Source: Mangifera indica (Eukaryota; Streptophyta; Magnoliopsida; Sapindales; Anacardiaceae). Taken from it: 64,000 nucleotides of DNA. The stretch spans positions 3,596,001 to 3,660,000 of the forward strand of contig NC_058146.1 in the NCBI RefSeq assembly GCF_011075055.1, in the 5' to 3' direction. Positions 12,405 through 24,106 of the stretch are shown in pieces (position 1 is the stretch's first letter; each line of letters begins with the position of its first letter). The position numbers and the translations under genes are program-made. The notes beneath the pieces are model-generated. The model was not told where the DNA came from. It saw only the letters and a program-made list of their open reading frames with translations, and did not search any database.

Positions 12405-13760
12405 TGATCGAAGTTGTGACTAAACTATGAGCATGGATAACGGTAACTAGAAGTAAAAGGCATATTTGAGGATCATTAATCCTTTTATGTGATAAAATGA
12501 TGACAGGGGTCAATGACATGTGTGATAGAATTGTAAGAGATAATTGATGCAAAAGAAAAGGTGGTTTATGAAGTTAAAAATGTGAGATAATTTGTCAAAT
12601 AAAGAGGAATGAATGATGATTCAATGATGACTGTCTAATTCACCTATTAAAAATAATATAAAAATAGAAAATAAAGAAAAATATATAATTTACAAGATAA
12701 AAAATATAATCTAACATTATAAATGGATAAAAGATTACTCTTCTGACAGTTGAATTTTAACATCTTTATATATATTGAAAAACGAAACTAATTTTTTTAA
12801 AAATTAAAGGTAAAAATCAATTTTCAACGAAAATTTTTATTAAAGAAAGCTGCTGCCACGTGTTTGTTTTAAAAAATATTTATTCACCAACTCTTTTTCT
12901 TCTTCTTTCGTTTTTGTTCGATCAGTTTCTCCGTCGCACTCTTCTTCAGTCTTCATCTAACCGCAATTACCGAAGAAAAAAGAGAGAAATAACGAAGAAA
13001 TGTCAGGTAAAATTAAGAATTCAGCTCATAATTCATCATCTCTTCTACCTTTTGTCGAATTCGAGTTTCTTAATGCAATCAAATTTGATTTCGTTTGCAT
13101 TTGAAGTTGGGGAGAAATGTGTGTTTTAAGAATGCTTTAATTTTTTCTTTTTACAGTAGCATGATTGTTATAATTTTGTTTTTATATTATTCCTATTTTA
13201 TGATTAAATTATACGAGCTTAAATTGCAGTTAATGAGTAGAGCTTGGAAATGCTTTTTCTACTCAGTTTAGAGAGGGGTCTGTGTGTAAAGAAGTGCGGA
13301 TTGAACAAATTTAAGCAATCATTTTTGTTACAGTAATAGAATTTAAGTTCTAAGGTATAATTAAACTTGACAATAGTAAATTTAATTATAATATTTATAT
13401 ATCAGTTTTCATCAGTTACTCTCGAGTTGTTATAGATTTCAGGAATGGAAAACGTTAATGATATTTTGAAATTTTTATATCAAGAATTCAATGCTTTTAA
13501 ATCATTAATATTAATGGTCAAATAATAATATTTGTACTTTATCAATTACCTATTATTGAATTTATTAGATGTAATGATTAATTGGATTCCATAAAATCTA
13601 GAGGTAATGACCGCAGCTTAGTGTTGTCTGACATGAACACTGGAGAAAGAAACGAGAAATCAAGGGAATTCTGCAATAGAATCGGCTTTAGCGATTCTAA
13701 AAGTTTGATTAATGATTTGTGGACAGTGAATCTGATAAAGTTGTGAATTCTTATGCAGCA
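12405..13760. other. Region between MITE copy 1 and the phosphohexomutase gene
   Basis: AT-rich DNA followed by the probable promoter and 5' UTR of the downstream gene. A pyrimidine-rich leader-like segment at 12880-13000 ends in a possible donor (exon end 13006), and TATGCAG just before 13759 is a possible acceptor, so a 5'-UTR intron is plausible. The open frame at 12860-13129 has no family features. Confidence 0.45.
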
Positions 13761-16700
13761 ATGTCAGGGAAGATTGTTCAAAATGTTTTTGTAGCACAGA
13801 CCTACCAAAAGAATAGGAAGTTCGGGACCCAATACCAAAGGGACTGTTGTTCCCCTTGTATGCGCAACTTGCTTCCCTTTCAAGGAGGGAAGTTGACATG
13901 GACTGGCATATCTTCCATGCAAATGCGCAACCCATCCAAACACCAGAGCGGTTTTATTAACAAAGGAACTGTTTACTGCAACGGTCTGTTCTAGACTCTC
14001 ACTACCCGGGTTGAAATCAAATGCAAAGATTGCATTTGACCCTAAAAAGAATTTTAAATATTCCTACCATCATCAATAAGCATCTAAATATTATATGGAT
14101 TTTAGAATTTAAATATGTTTTCTGTGTTATTGAGATAATTGTTCCATTTGTGGGATCATATTGACAGCACTGATTCATCACAAACAACCTTTTACCAATA
14201 TACAACTTTATATACTTTCTCATGAAATTCTTTTTTTCTTTTTTTTTGCAGCTTCATCTACTACTGCAGTACCAGCGCTTGACAAAATTGATTTTCTTAA
14301 ACTTCAAAATGGCAGGTGAAGAATCCGTCCCATTATGGCATGCATTTATATTTGATACTTTCTCAGTTGGCAGTTCCTTTGTCAGTTTGAATATACTGCT
14401 ATCCTATTACTAATGATGTATATTAGTTTTATGTCTGTATTGATTTTCAACTATTACCTGCATGTTCCAATCTTGAAGAAAATATTGTTAAATATACTTG
14501 AGTTTATCAAAGTCATTTCTGACTCAGTTGCTTATAGAATGTTTCTGTTCATTTTTCTCATGAAAATTCAGTGATATTCGTGGTGTTGCTGTTGCTGGTG
14601 TTGAGGGAGAACCTATCAGCCTCACTGAACCAGTTACTGAAGCAATAGCATCTGCCTTTGCTGCATGGTTATTGGAAAAGAAAAAGGCTGATGCATCAAA
14701 ATGCTTGCGTATTTCGGTCGGTCATGATTCTCGCATATCTGCACAAACATTACAGGTGGTCTGTTATTCCATTGTAAAATTAAGTTTGAGCCTCATGCAA
14801 TTCTAGTGGGTAGTTACAATTTTACTTGATAGCAACCAAATTATTGGAGGAGCTGTCTCCAGGAAGCCTATTCTGTGTTTATTTCTTTACTTGCTGATTT
14901 CAGGATGCAGTTTCGCGAGGCATTGCTGGTGCTGGTCTGGATGTTGTTCAATATGGGTAGGTCATGACTTTCAAATGTTTGTCATATTCTTTGTCCTGTC
15001 TATCGATATTAGCACTGATAGACATTTTGTAGTATTGGATATATCTGGTAAATGTTGATGAACCTAGCAAGCTCATTATTGATCAATGTTGAGTCATGCC
15101 ATTTTTGTGTAATTGGTTATAAATTGTTTCTCAATTGAACCTATGCAAATTTTATAACTGGTTGGAGTTACATTTTGTCTCAGACAGGAATTGGACTGTA
15201 TTGTATCATTTACCGATGTAAGTTTTTGCTTTTAATATCATGTAATGAGGTCCTGTACTTCTTTTGGCCAAGCAGTTTCCTTGTCTAACATATGTATAGT
15301 GTATATACTAAGTATTTAGTGTTTAGCCTGACAAACAAAGTTTTTTCCGTAATGATTGACTGTAATCGGTCATCTTTATTATTGCCATTTGCCTTTTGTA
15401 GTTTAGCATCTACACCAGCAATGTTTAATAGCACACTTACAGAAGATGATGCAATTTTATGTCCAGTTGATGGGGCTATTATGATTACAGGTAGTGTAAT
15501 AAATGTTATTCTTCTATTAGCATAGAACCTTTCATGTCAAGTAAACATGCCTGAAATTTTCACACAGGTTTCCATGGACAAAATTTCATTTTGGTGTTAT
15601 TAGATGTCTGTTTTAAGATTAGGTGAAAGTTTTCACCTAATGAAGCTTTTAATCTTGTGAGCAGCTAGTCATCTGCCTTACAACCGGAATGGGTTCAAAT
15701 TCTTCACAAATGCTGGAGGGCTTGGGAAAGCTGATATCAAAGACATCCTGGAGCGTGCTGCACATATATACAGTAGTTTTACTGATGAAGGTTTATTGAA
15801 TTCACGGAAGAAAGTCTCCGCATCTGTTAAGAAAGTTGATTACATGACTCTATATGCATCTGATCTGGTAAAGGCTGTCCGAAAAGCTGCTGGAAATATA
15901 GGTAATGATATCTTTCAGAATGTTTAATTTACTTGGACTATAATTGTAGATTAACATCATTTTCTATTATTACTTGCAGTGCATTTTTTCATTTGTTCTG
16001 TATGTATCTATTGCTATTATAGTACTTGTTTTGATTTTTCTTTTCATGGTGGTTCATTTATTTTGCTAATTGCTGTTTGGTTTGTCAAATCATAGAGAAG
16101 CCATTGGAGGGATTCCATATCGTTGTTGATGCAGGAAATGGAGCAGGAGGATTTTTTGCTGTAAGTTTTATCTGCAATAATTTTTTTGGACTGAATATTA
16201 GATTGTAGGTATAATACTTTGTTTCTGTCAAGAAGCTTTAATTCCTTTCATATTTGTTTCCTAAAATATATTAGATTGTAGAAACAGTGCTTCATTTTTG
16301 TTAAGAGTGCTTTAATTTCTTTCATGTGTCCATATTGGTCTCTGGTCATCTGTAGAGATTTTTATTGGAATATCCAAGATTGCGGAATTTGGGTAATTAT
16401 CAAGTTCTGCTAGAGATCTCTCATCGTTTGATGTTTAGAATATCCTCAGGTTTAGGTTTAGTAGTCTGTTACTAGATAGGACGCCTTGGACTTTTGGTTG
16501 AATAATGTGAATGCATGTTATTTCAAGTGTTTTTATGCTCTTAGCAACCTTGGAGCTGCATCAATACCAGTACTTATGTAGACTTGTTTTTCCTATGGTC
16601 TGTCAGGCTAAGGTTCTTGAGCCTCTGGGTGCTATAACTTCTGGTAGTCAATTCTTGGAACCTGATGGTAATATATAATTCTTGAAATTTCTAGTTGAGC

Positions 16701-19020
16701 GTTGATATGGGAATATTTGAATGACATTTTTTCACAAAAATCAGGTTTGTTTCCCAATCATATTCCAAATCCAGAGGATAAGGTAGCAATGAAGGCTATC
16801 ATTCTGGCTGTCCTTAACAACAAGGCTGATTTAGGGATCATCTTTGACACGGATGTTGACAGGTATATATGTATGTAATTTTTCTTTAGTTTTCAAACCC
16901 AATATGTTCAATAATTGGTTTTTGATCATTTAAAAGATCTGCCGCTGTGGACTCAACTGGTCGTGAATTTAATCGGAATCGCCTAATTGCTCTTATGTCT
17001 GCCATTGTTCTTGAGGAAGTAAGATTTTCTTATTCCAGCATTTTTTTTTTTTTTGTCTGCACACAAACTTTCTCTAATCTTACCCATTCGGTCCATTTGT
17101 TTCTTTCCTTTAGCATCCAGGAACAGCCATTGTGACAGATAGTGTGACTTCAGATGGGCTGACAACTTTTATTGAAAAGAAACTGGGTATGATGCAAATT
17201 GAGGTGTCTTCATGCTTATTTTCTGTAATGACTCTGCTAACAATGTGGAATTTCTTTAGGAGGAAAACACCATCGGTTCAAAAGAGGGTATAAAAATGTC
17301 ATCGATGAAGCTATTCGTCTGGTAAGATGGGTTTTGAATTATCGTGTTTTAGGTTGATTAGCTACATATAATGAAGTAGGTGTTATATGACAGAAGTCTT
17401 AGATTGGAGTGCTTGTTGACAGAGTCATGAAACTAGAAAAGAAGCCTGGATTAATAATAATAAATGTTACCAACAATAATTACTGGCTTTTTTTTTTCCT
17501 GTCTAAAAATTCGTGCTGGTTGATTGATATTTCAAAATGGTATCTAACATTTTTTTCTTGTTGATTAGATGTCAGTGCTCCAACTGGCTTTGCACAACAT
17601 GGTGCCTACCTTATGTTTTTGTTTTCCCCTCATAGGATAACTTATCAATAAGATCTCTTATTGTGGAGTAAGAGATCTAGAGATGGACTGACCTCAAATT
17701 AGCTTTAAGGGAATTGAATTTTGTTTCTGCTATGTGCTTGGGAGGTGGAGAGGGGTGTGGTAAAATTAAACTAAAAATAATAATAATTATAAAAGTATCC
17801 CTATAAGCTTAGCTGTAGTTATCTAACTGAAAACCCAGATAATGGTGTTCTGCATGTGCTATTCTTTTTAGTCAGTAATGAAATATCTAGATTTTCACAC
17901 CGGACTGTCTTGCTATGTCGTCATTTGATACTTCAGTGATCCTTATTGGAATTTATAACCTGTAAACATTGTCAGGTAGTCAGTTAGCTTTTTGTTTCAT
18001 CTTTTGAAAAAACTTACTAATAGCAATGCTGACAGAATTCTATTGGAGAGGAATCACATCTGGCTATTGAAACCAGTGGCCATGGAGCTCTCAAGGAAAA
18101 TCACTGGCTTGATGATGGGGCATATCTCATGGTATGCTTTTATTGCAATCTATTGGTTTGGCCTTTTTAAGCATGTTAAAGTAGCTAATCATGAATCAAT
18201 CAAATAACCAATGTTTCTGGGTATGAATTTTTTCGTCAACTGCAATGTTGTTTCAAATGCAGGTTAAACTCTTAAATAAACTTGCTTCAGCCAGAGCTGC
18301 TGGAGTTGGTGGTGGTAGCAAAGTATTAACTGATTTGGTAGAGGGCCTCCAAGAACCAGGATTTGCTGTGGAATTGAGACTGAAAATCGATCAAAACCAT
18401 CCAGATCTTAAAGGAGGGTATGTTGCTGTATATATTCTGTGTTAAGGATGTTCATGTGCCATTGCAGTTGAGGATTCTGATAATTGGGAATTTGCAGATC
18501 TTTCCGCGATTATGGGGAGGCTGTGTTGAAACATTTGGAGAACCATATTGATTCTCATCCAAAGCTTCAGAAAGCACCAGTTAACTATGAAGGGGTATGT
18601 TAGAAACAATGTTATGTAGACATTAGTTGAAGCATTCACATAGCTCCTTAACTAGTTGAGAATATTGGATTCAGATCAAATCTGAAACTTTTTGTTCTAC
18701 TTATCCCTACAATTTCCTCTTTTTTTCTTTTTTCACCTAAACAGGTTAGAGTTTCTGGCTTTGGTGGGTGGTTCCTTCTAAGACTCTCTCTTCACGATCC
18801 TGTTCTTCCCCTTAACATTGAGGTAGAAAAGTACCATCCAACATTGCAGAAATTGTAGAACGATTTGCCAGATTAAATTGAAACTAACATAAATCTGCAA
18901 ATACTGTAGGCACCTAGCCATGAAGAGGCTGTGAAACTTGCTCTCGTGGTGTCTACTGCTGTTAATGAGTTCCAAGCCTTGGACACATCTGCCTTGGAAA
19001 AATTCATCAAAGTGTCGTAA
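13761..19020 (+). CDS. Phosphoglucomutase/phosphomannomutase-family protein, probably plastid
   Basis: Alpha-D-phosphohexomutase superfamily; similar to Arabidopsis proteins annotated as phosphoglucosamine mutase family (At5g17530 type). Coding exons: 13761-13983, 14252-14315, 14572-14755, 14904-14956, 15402-15490, 15665-15901, 16096-16160, 16607-16667, 16745-16862, 16937-17018, 17114-17186, 17260-17321, 18036-18131, 18263-18417, 18498-18594, 18745-18822, 18910-19020; 615 aa. The active-site loop is TASHLP (Ser206 the predicted phosphoserine), the metal loop is DTDVDR (360-365), the sugar-binding loop ETSGH (449-453), and the C-terminal phosphate loop RVSGFGG (from 555). TASHLP and DTDVDR depart from the usual TASHNP and DGDGDR. 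The first ~75 residues are basic, Ser/Gln-rich and non-conserved, fitting a plastid transit peptide, though not proven. The substrate cannot be fixed from sequence. Confidence 0.92.
16190..16340 (+). repeat. Degenerate 75-bp tandem duplication in intron
   Basis: Within the intron after exon 7 of the phosphohexomutase-family gene, a segment starting TTAGATTGTA near 16198 recurs about 75 bp later (near 16273), including a shared GCTTTAATT-CTTTCAT core. The copies differ by several substitutions, so the duplication is old. Confidence 0.5.
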
Positions 19021-19367
19021 GTGATACCATTGGATGACGGCCTTCATTCTGATGTCAATTTGTAATATCGAAGCTTGGCTATGGTGTGGCTAACTCACTA
19101 CAATATTGGCAGGTAATATGGAGCTGATGTGTAGTTGAAAGTCTTGTAAACTTTCTTTCTCAGAGGGAAGGCGACCGCATTACCCAGGTTCAGTTTTCAC
19201 AGAAATGAATAACTCTAAAATATTTACAAATTTTGGTTTGATGGAAGGTTTGAGTTCTGAGTTTATGTAACTTGCATTTATGACAAGTGGCTGTCTATCC
19301 AGATGCATGGGAGGCTGCAACCTGCAAAAGTTTATTTGAAAGTGAGAATATTATTATTTCAATAAAA

Positions 19368-19470
19368 ATTATTTGCACAAATTTGTGCATAAACGATGAT
19401 ATATCATTGTATGATTAAAAATTTTGAATTAAAGATAAAAATAATACTTAATCATATAAAGGCATATTAT
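19368..19470. mobile_element. Fold-back MITE family, copy A
   Basis: The segment shows the family layout: ATGATATATCATTGTATGAT, then TTTTGAATTAAAGATAAAAA, then a complementary AATCATATAA arm. The same core occurs at 21866-22012, 27283-27430, 39262-39400, 40990-41100 and 63030-63155. The ends of this copy are eroded and no duplication flanks it clearly. Confidence 0.55.
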
Positions 19471-20122
19471 TATTTATATGTAAATATATATTTATTATTT
19501 ATATATATAATATTATTTTTATTATCTAGTCGGATTTACTCAATCGTTTGATTTTGGCTGCCTTTAGGCTAGGTTAATGCTTATATGAAAACCAATGTTT
19601 AATTGGGGTGGGGAACTGAATTCATCTATCAACCGGAAGAATAAAACTACAACTATGAATAAATTTGATTAATTTATTTGTATAAATTGAAGTGGTAATT
19701 TGTAATTAGATAATCAGATTATTTAATTTTTCTCACTTTAAAATTTTCAAATAAGATATTACAATTTCAAGTGATATAAATAAGTATAATGGATTTATTT
19801 GTTTATTTTATATTACTTAAATTGGAAACTTCGTGACCAGAGGACCTATTGAAAATTAAAAAAAAAATGGTTGAAGAGTCCACTTAATAGAGTAAATAAT
19901 AATACTAATATAGTCACCAAGTTAATTAGAAAATTACCTTTTAAAAATAAAGTTCCAAGTGTTTTATAATAATGTTACCTATAGTATGGTGTGATATATT
20001 ACAGACAAATATATATATATATATATTAAAGTATATAATATAAAATGATATATAGTGATTCATATTGGTAAAATTAATTATACAAACTAATATATCTTTT
20101 TGAACTAAATTAGACATATAAT

Positions 20123-20365
20123 TAAGGGTGAATACAAATCAAATTGAGTTCGAACACCCTTTAACACAAGTTTAGTTAAAATATAATATGATTTGACTTG
20201 ATTCGATTTGATAATTTGAATTTTTGCATCAATTCGGTTTGGATTTATGGCTTGGATTCATGGTTTAAATTCATAACTCATTGGCAAAAATTATTTTTTT
20301 ACTAAATAATAAGTAAAACTATCGATTTAAATCAAACTTGAGCTAAATTGAAACAGACACCCTTA
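20123..20365. mobile_element. Candidate hAT-like MITE
   Basis: The segment begins TAAGGGTG and ends CACCCTTA, and the inner flanks (CAAATCAAATT against the complement of AAATTGAAACAG) are partly complementary. It is rich in TTGAATT and TCAAATT motifs like other hAT MITEs in plants. No 8-bp duplication was found at the ends, so confidence is low. Confidence 0.3.
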
Positions 20366-21040
20366 GCTCGAGTTCAATTTGATTTAAAAAATGAATATAA
20401 TATTTTGATTCAAATTTAATTCAAATTTAAATTAAACAAATTCAAATAAAACCAAACAAAGTCGAGTTAACTTTCGAGATCGAGCCAACCTAATTTGGTT
20501 GTAACTTAAAACTAGGATAGTCAACTGAATTTTTTAGTGTAATTAAATATTAAATATACACATTTGTATTCATTTTCTGATTGTATTATTTATTTTGTAT
20601 GATAAAATTTAACTATAATTTTTAATATATATATATAGACTAAGTTAATAATAATTTAATAATATGATTTCAGTCCTTCATTTATTTTTTAAAAATATTG
20701 GTGACAATAAATTAAGACTGAAAATAAAATGAAAAATATGACCAAAAAAAAAACTTTAATTTAATTTTTAGAATTTTTTATTAATTTATTTTGAAAAGAT
20801 ATATAATAGGACATAATAAAATGTAAAATATATTATACAAAAAATTAGATTTTCGATATACGATATGTTACATGATTGGACTAATAAAATACTTGAAGGC
20901 TACCAGAGCAGCTGCCAAACCATTTGCAGATGATACTATTAATATATATGACAAACTAGTTTAGATTTCTACATTTTCATTTCTTTTTCTTCTTTTTTTA
21001 CTTTTTAAACCTAAACAATTGCTTTCCTGTGCCCAAGAAG

Positions 21041-23110
21041 CTAAGCAGAGGTAGGAGTGTTTATCAGCTTCATCATGAAGCTGAACTTGATATCTGGAGA
21101 GGTCCTGGGCTGAGGCCAGTTTGCTCCTTCTGGAACCTTAATACTTTTGAAACCCTGCCCTTTGTATAGTTTTATCGCCCCTGGGTTGTTCAAATCACAG
21201 TGCAGCGCTATTGCACGGCAGCCCCAGCTCCTGGCTTTTGCCTCTGCCTTTGCAATCAGCCTCTTCGCTATTCCCTTCCTTCGAAATTTCTCCCGAACTG
21301 CAACATTGGATATGTATGCAATTCCAGTCCTGATAACAACATAAAATTCAATTACCCAGAGAAAGAATTTCTGTCAATCTGCTCAGAACCTTATAAGTAT
21401 CGTATCGATACACCAGAGAGCTATGAGTGGCGACTGTCAAGAATTCCAATTAAACATTTTCATCTGCATCTTTTTAGAGCTTTAGTCCTGGAAATATTTC
21501 CTTGATACTAAACCAGCATCACCATTATTCTCACTAGCTATTAACAAGGCAACAATAAGACACTTGGAGCATTCCCCATCTATATCATCTTCAATAATAA
21601 GAACAGAACTACAGACATAAACTTCAACCTCAGAACTTTTTCACTATCAAGGGTCAAATATATAAACTAAGACAAAACATGGAACATACAGCTAGAATCA
21701 TTTTGATCCTTATTTAAGGATCAAGACCCAAACGCGTAGAACCCTATAGTACCATTGACAAACAATAAATCTGAAAATCAAGGTGAAGTCTCACTAAGAT
21801 ATGTGATAGTAATCTTCAAATAAGATGCACATATATAATTGATAAACGATAAAACTATGTGCACACACTTTTAGGTATACAGTTGGATACAAAGTTATAT
21901 ATAATTTATCATCATTGTGATAAGATGATTTTGAATTAAAGATAAAATAACATCTAATCATATGATGACATATGATCTGTGCTTCCAATTGTATACTCAA
22001 AAGTGTTTACAAATAACATTGCTCATTGATAAAAAGCAGGGTACAGAAAACAAAATCAGCATTCTTCATACAAAATACAGCACATTGTTTCCAATATTTT
22101 AAAACATAACAACCTTTTTGCTATCCAATGCCTCAACATAATCATACAGTTACTAAACAATAATAATCATCAAGCAACAGAGAGCATGATTCACATTTTC
22201 TAATAGAAGTTTGCACCAAGTTAAAAATCATCATCATTTTCTAAGGTTAGCAGAGATAAGCCAAAGAGTATATAATAAACTCACCTTCTCTGCCGAAGAG
22301 GTCCCTTCCTTGGAAGAAAGTCAGCCACTGTGTCCACTGTCAAAATCCCAGCAACACAGCCTCTATTCAGACTGAATATTCCATCAAGCCCACCAATTTT
22401 GAAATCTTCACTTCCCAAAAAGAAGGGTTGATCAACCGAGCCACTGACAACAGCCACCAAGCAAATTCTCCTACAACCATGCCGCTGCACAGTCAATCCA
22501 GATAGCATAGCAAACAACCTGTCAACGCGCAGCACCAGATCTAAAGGAAATGAATACTCGGGGAAGAAGCAACTGCAGTGAGTCTCAGCCACTTCCCAAC
22601 AATCCTCCAACCTTGCCTCCCTTACAACTATCTCAGGAGACACTGTTGGAAATAGTTCAACCACTTGACTCGCTCTGCATACTCCTGCAATCCCAATTGC
22701 GAAATCACTTTAAATCGATCATATATTCACACCCACACATACCAATTCATCGAAACAATCAATTTCTAGCCCAGATACACAAATACACTTAATCCCGTTA
22801 TTGACTACCAAAGTAAGCAAATTTGAAGAAAAAAAATCAAGATCTGAATATACCCTTTAGATAGAACGATGTTATACTTGTGGGTATATTGAAAGATGAT
22901 AAAGCTAGCCAATAGTTTAGCATAGAGGGGAAAAAAAGAAGAAATATAGCATAGAGGAGAAAATATAGATAAAGAAGTACCTAATTTGGAGGTGTTATGA
23001 GAAAGAGAGAGCCTGGAAGATGAACAAGAAAAGTAAGAGAGGGAAGATTGTTTGTTGAAATTGAGATTGTTAACGGTGAGAGAAGAGATTCCAAAAGGTA
23101 AGGTTAGCAT
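21041..23110 (-). CDS. GNAT-family N-acetyltransferase, probably plastid
   Basis: Acetyl-CoA-dependent N-acetyltransferase, GNAT superfamily. Exons in transcript order: 23110-22981, 22684-22285, 21329-21041, giving 272 aa with consistent phases. The first ~45 residues (MLTLPFGISS..., rich in Ser, Asn and Leu, few acidic residues) look like a plastid transit peptide. The catalytic domain starts at about residue 60 with IVVREARLEDCWEVAE; motif A appears as VAVREKFRRKGIAKRL (RRKGIA is the acetyl-CoA pyrophosphate loop), followed by ALHCDLNNPGAIKLYKGQGF, the usual GNAT motif B with a Tyr. The ATG at 23110 was chosen because the longer frame opens only with a GTG. Plastid GNATs in Arabidopsis acetylate protein N termini and lysines; assignment to that group is inferred from the targeting-like N terminus and overall resemblance. 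Confidence 0.88.
21866..22012. mobile_element. Fold-back MITE family, copy B
   Basis: Located in the second intron of the GNAT gene. The left end CACACTTTTAGGTATACAGT pairs with the complement of the right end (ACACTTTTGAGTATACAATT), giving terminal inverted repeats of about 30 bp, with the core ATGATTTTGAATTAAAGATA in the middle. Same family as the copies at 27283-27430 and 39262-39400. Confidence 0.65.
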
Positions 23111-24106
23111 GTTAATGGGAGATTTGTTTGTCTCAATTCTTTTGGGTTTTGATTCAGAAATAGAACAAAACTCCACTGGAAAGGATGCTGGACTAGTTCA
23201 TACTTTGAAATAACGCACGTGTGTTTTGCCCCCCACCGCTTTGCTAACCTGTGGGTAGCTTCTTTTTTTTTAAGAATTCACTATTATATTTTTAAAATAA
23301 AAAAATTGTCGAAAAAAATTGATTTATATATAATAAGATTAAAAAATATTTTGAAAAAATGTATGATATGAAACAATATTTTAAAAAAGTATAAAATTAT
23401 AATTTAAAATCATATTTGATAAAAATATATTTAAAATTGATGACATGGTATAAGCAATGTTTTTAAAATTGAGTGTCCAATATCAATCCGATACAGAGGA
23501 TAATTTGCTTCAATTGATGATCAGAATAGTTAACGGTTTAAAAATAATAGTAAAAATTTTTTATATAATTTATGATTAAATATATAATTTTACTTATTTT
23601 ATATTAAAATAAATTTAATTTGATGATATTATTTAAATACGATAAATAAAGTATAGGTTCAAGTTTTCATATTAAATTTTTGAAAAGAAATCAACTTTTT
23701 ATGTTAATCAAGTTAAACCAAATTTTATATATAATCTGACTAATTTGATTAGTAATTAACGGTTGATCTAATTTAATTTTTAAAACCGCGGTCATAAATG
23801 AAATGATAGATATCTGGTGTGAGAAAGTTTGATTAGGAGGAGGAAAATGTTTCTGTTTTGTAAGAAAAAAAAATTGATAAAACAGATTTAAGTACAAAAT
23901 TAAATACATAGATGATATATTTCCTAACATGCTCGCAACAATACAGACTATTCTTTATCATTAAACTTCATTTTTAGTATAAATAACAAAACCAAACCAA
24001 AAAAAAATAAAAATTAACATTTTCACTTCTGGTGAACACAATAATCTAAGAGTCTGTAAGATCACTTTTATGCTTCGTAAATCTTTCTTATTTTCTGCCA
24101 ATTTAC
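23111..24106. other. Intergenic region between GNAT and the M28 peptidase gene
   Basis: The first 150 bp is the likely GNAT promoter and 5' UTR. The rest is AT-rich. Around 23450-23800 the motifs TGTTTTTAAAATTG and TTTTTAAAACCGCGGT face each other in inverted orientation, suggesting a decayed MITE. The 79-codon minus-strand frame at 23691-23930 has no family signature. Confidence 0.5.

Larger units (their letters stand above)
19021..21040. other. Convergent intergenic region
   Basis: This lies between the 3' ends of the phosphohexomutase gene (+) and the GNAT gene (-). After about 300 bp of likely 3' UTR it is AT-rich and holds a fold-back MITE copy (19368-19470), a (TA)n run near 20012-20028, and a candidate hAT-like MITE (20123-20365). 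No coding potential was seen. Confidence 0.6.

Noticed and set aside
22805..23176. 123-codon frame starting at 23176 as the GNAT N terminus
   Set aside because: It opens with GTG and reads on into intron 1; the ATG at 23110 with a donor after 22981 gives a continuous spliced frame.
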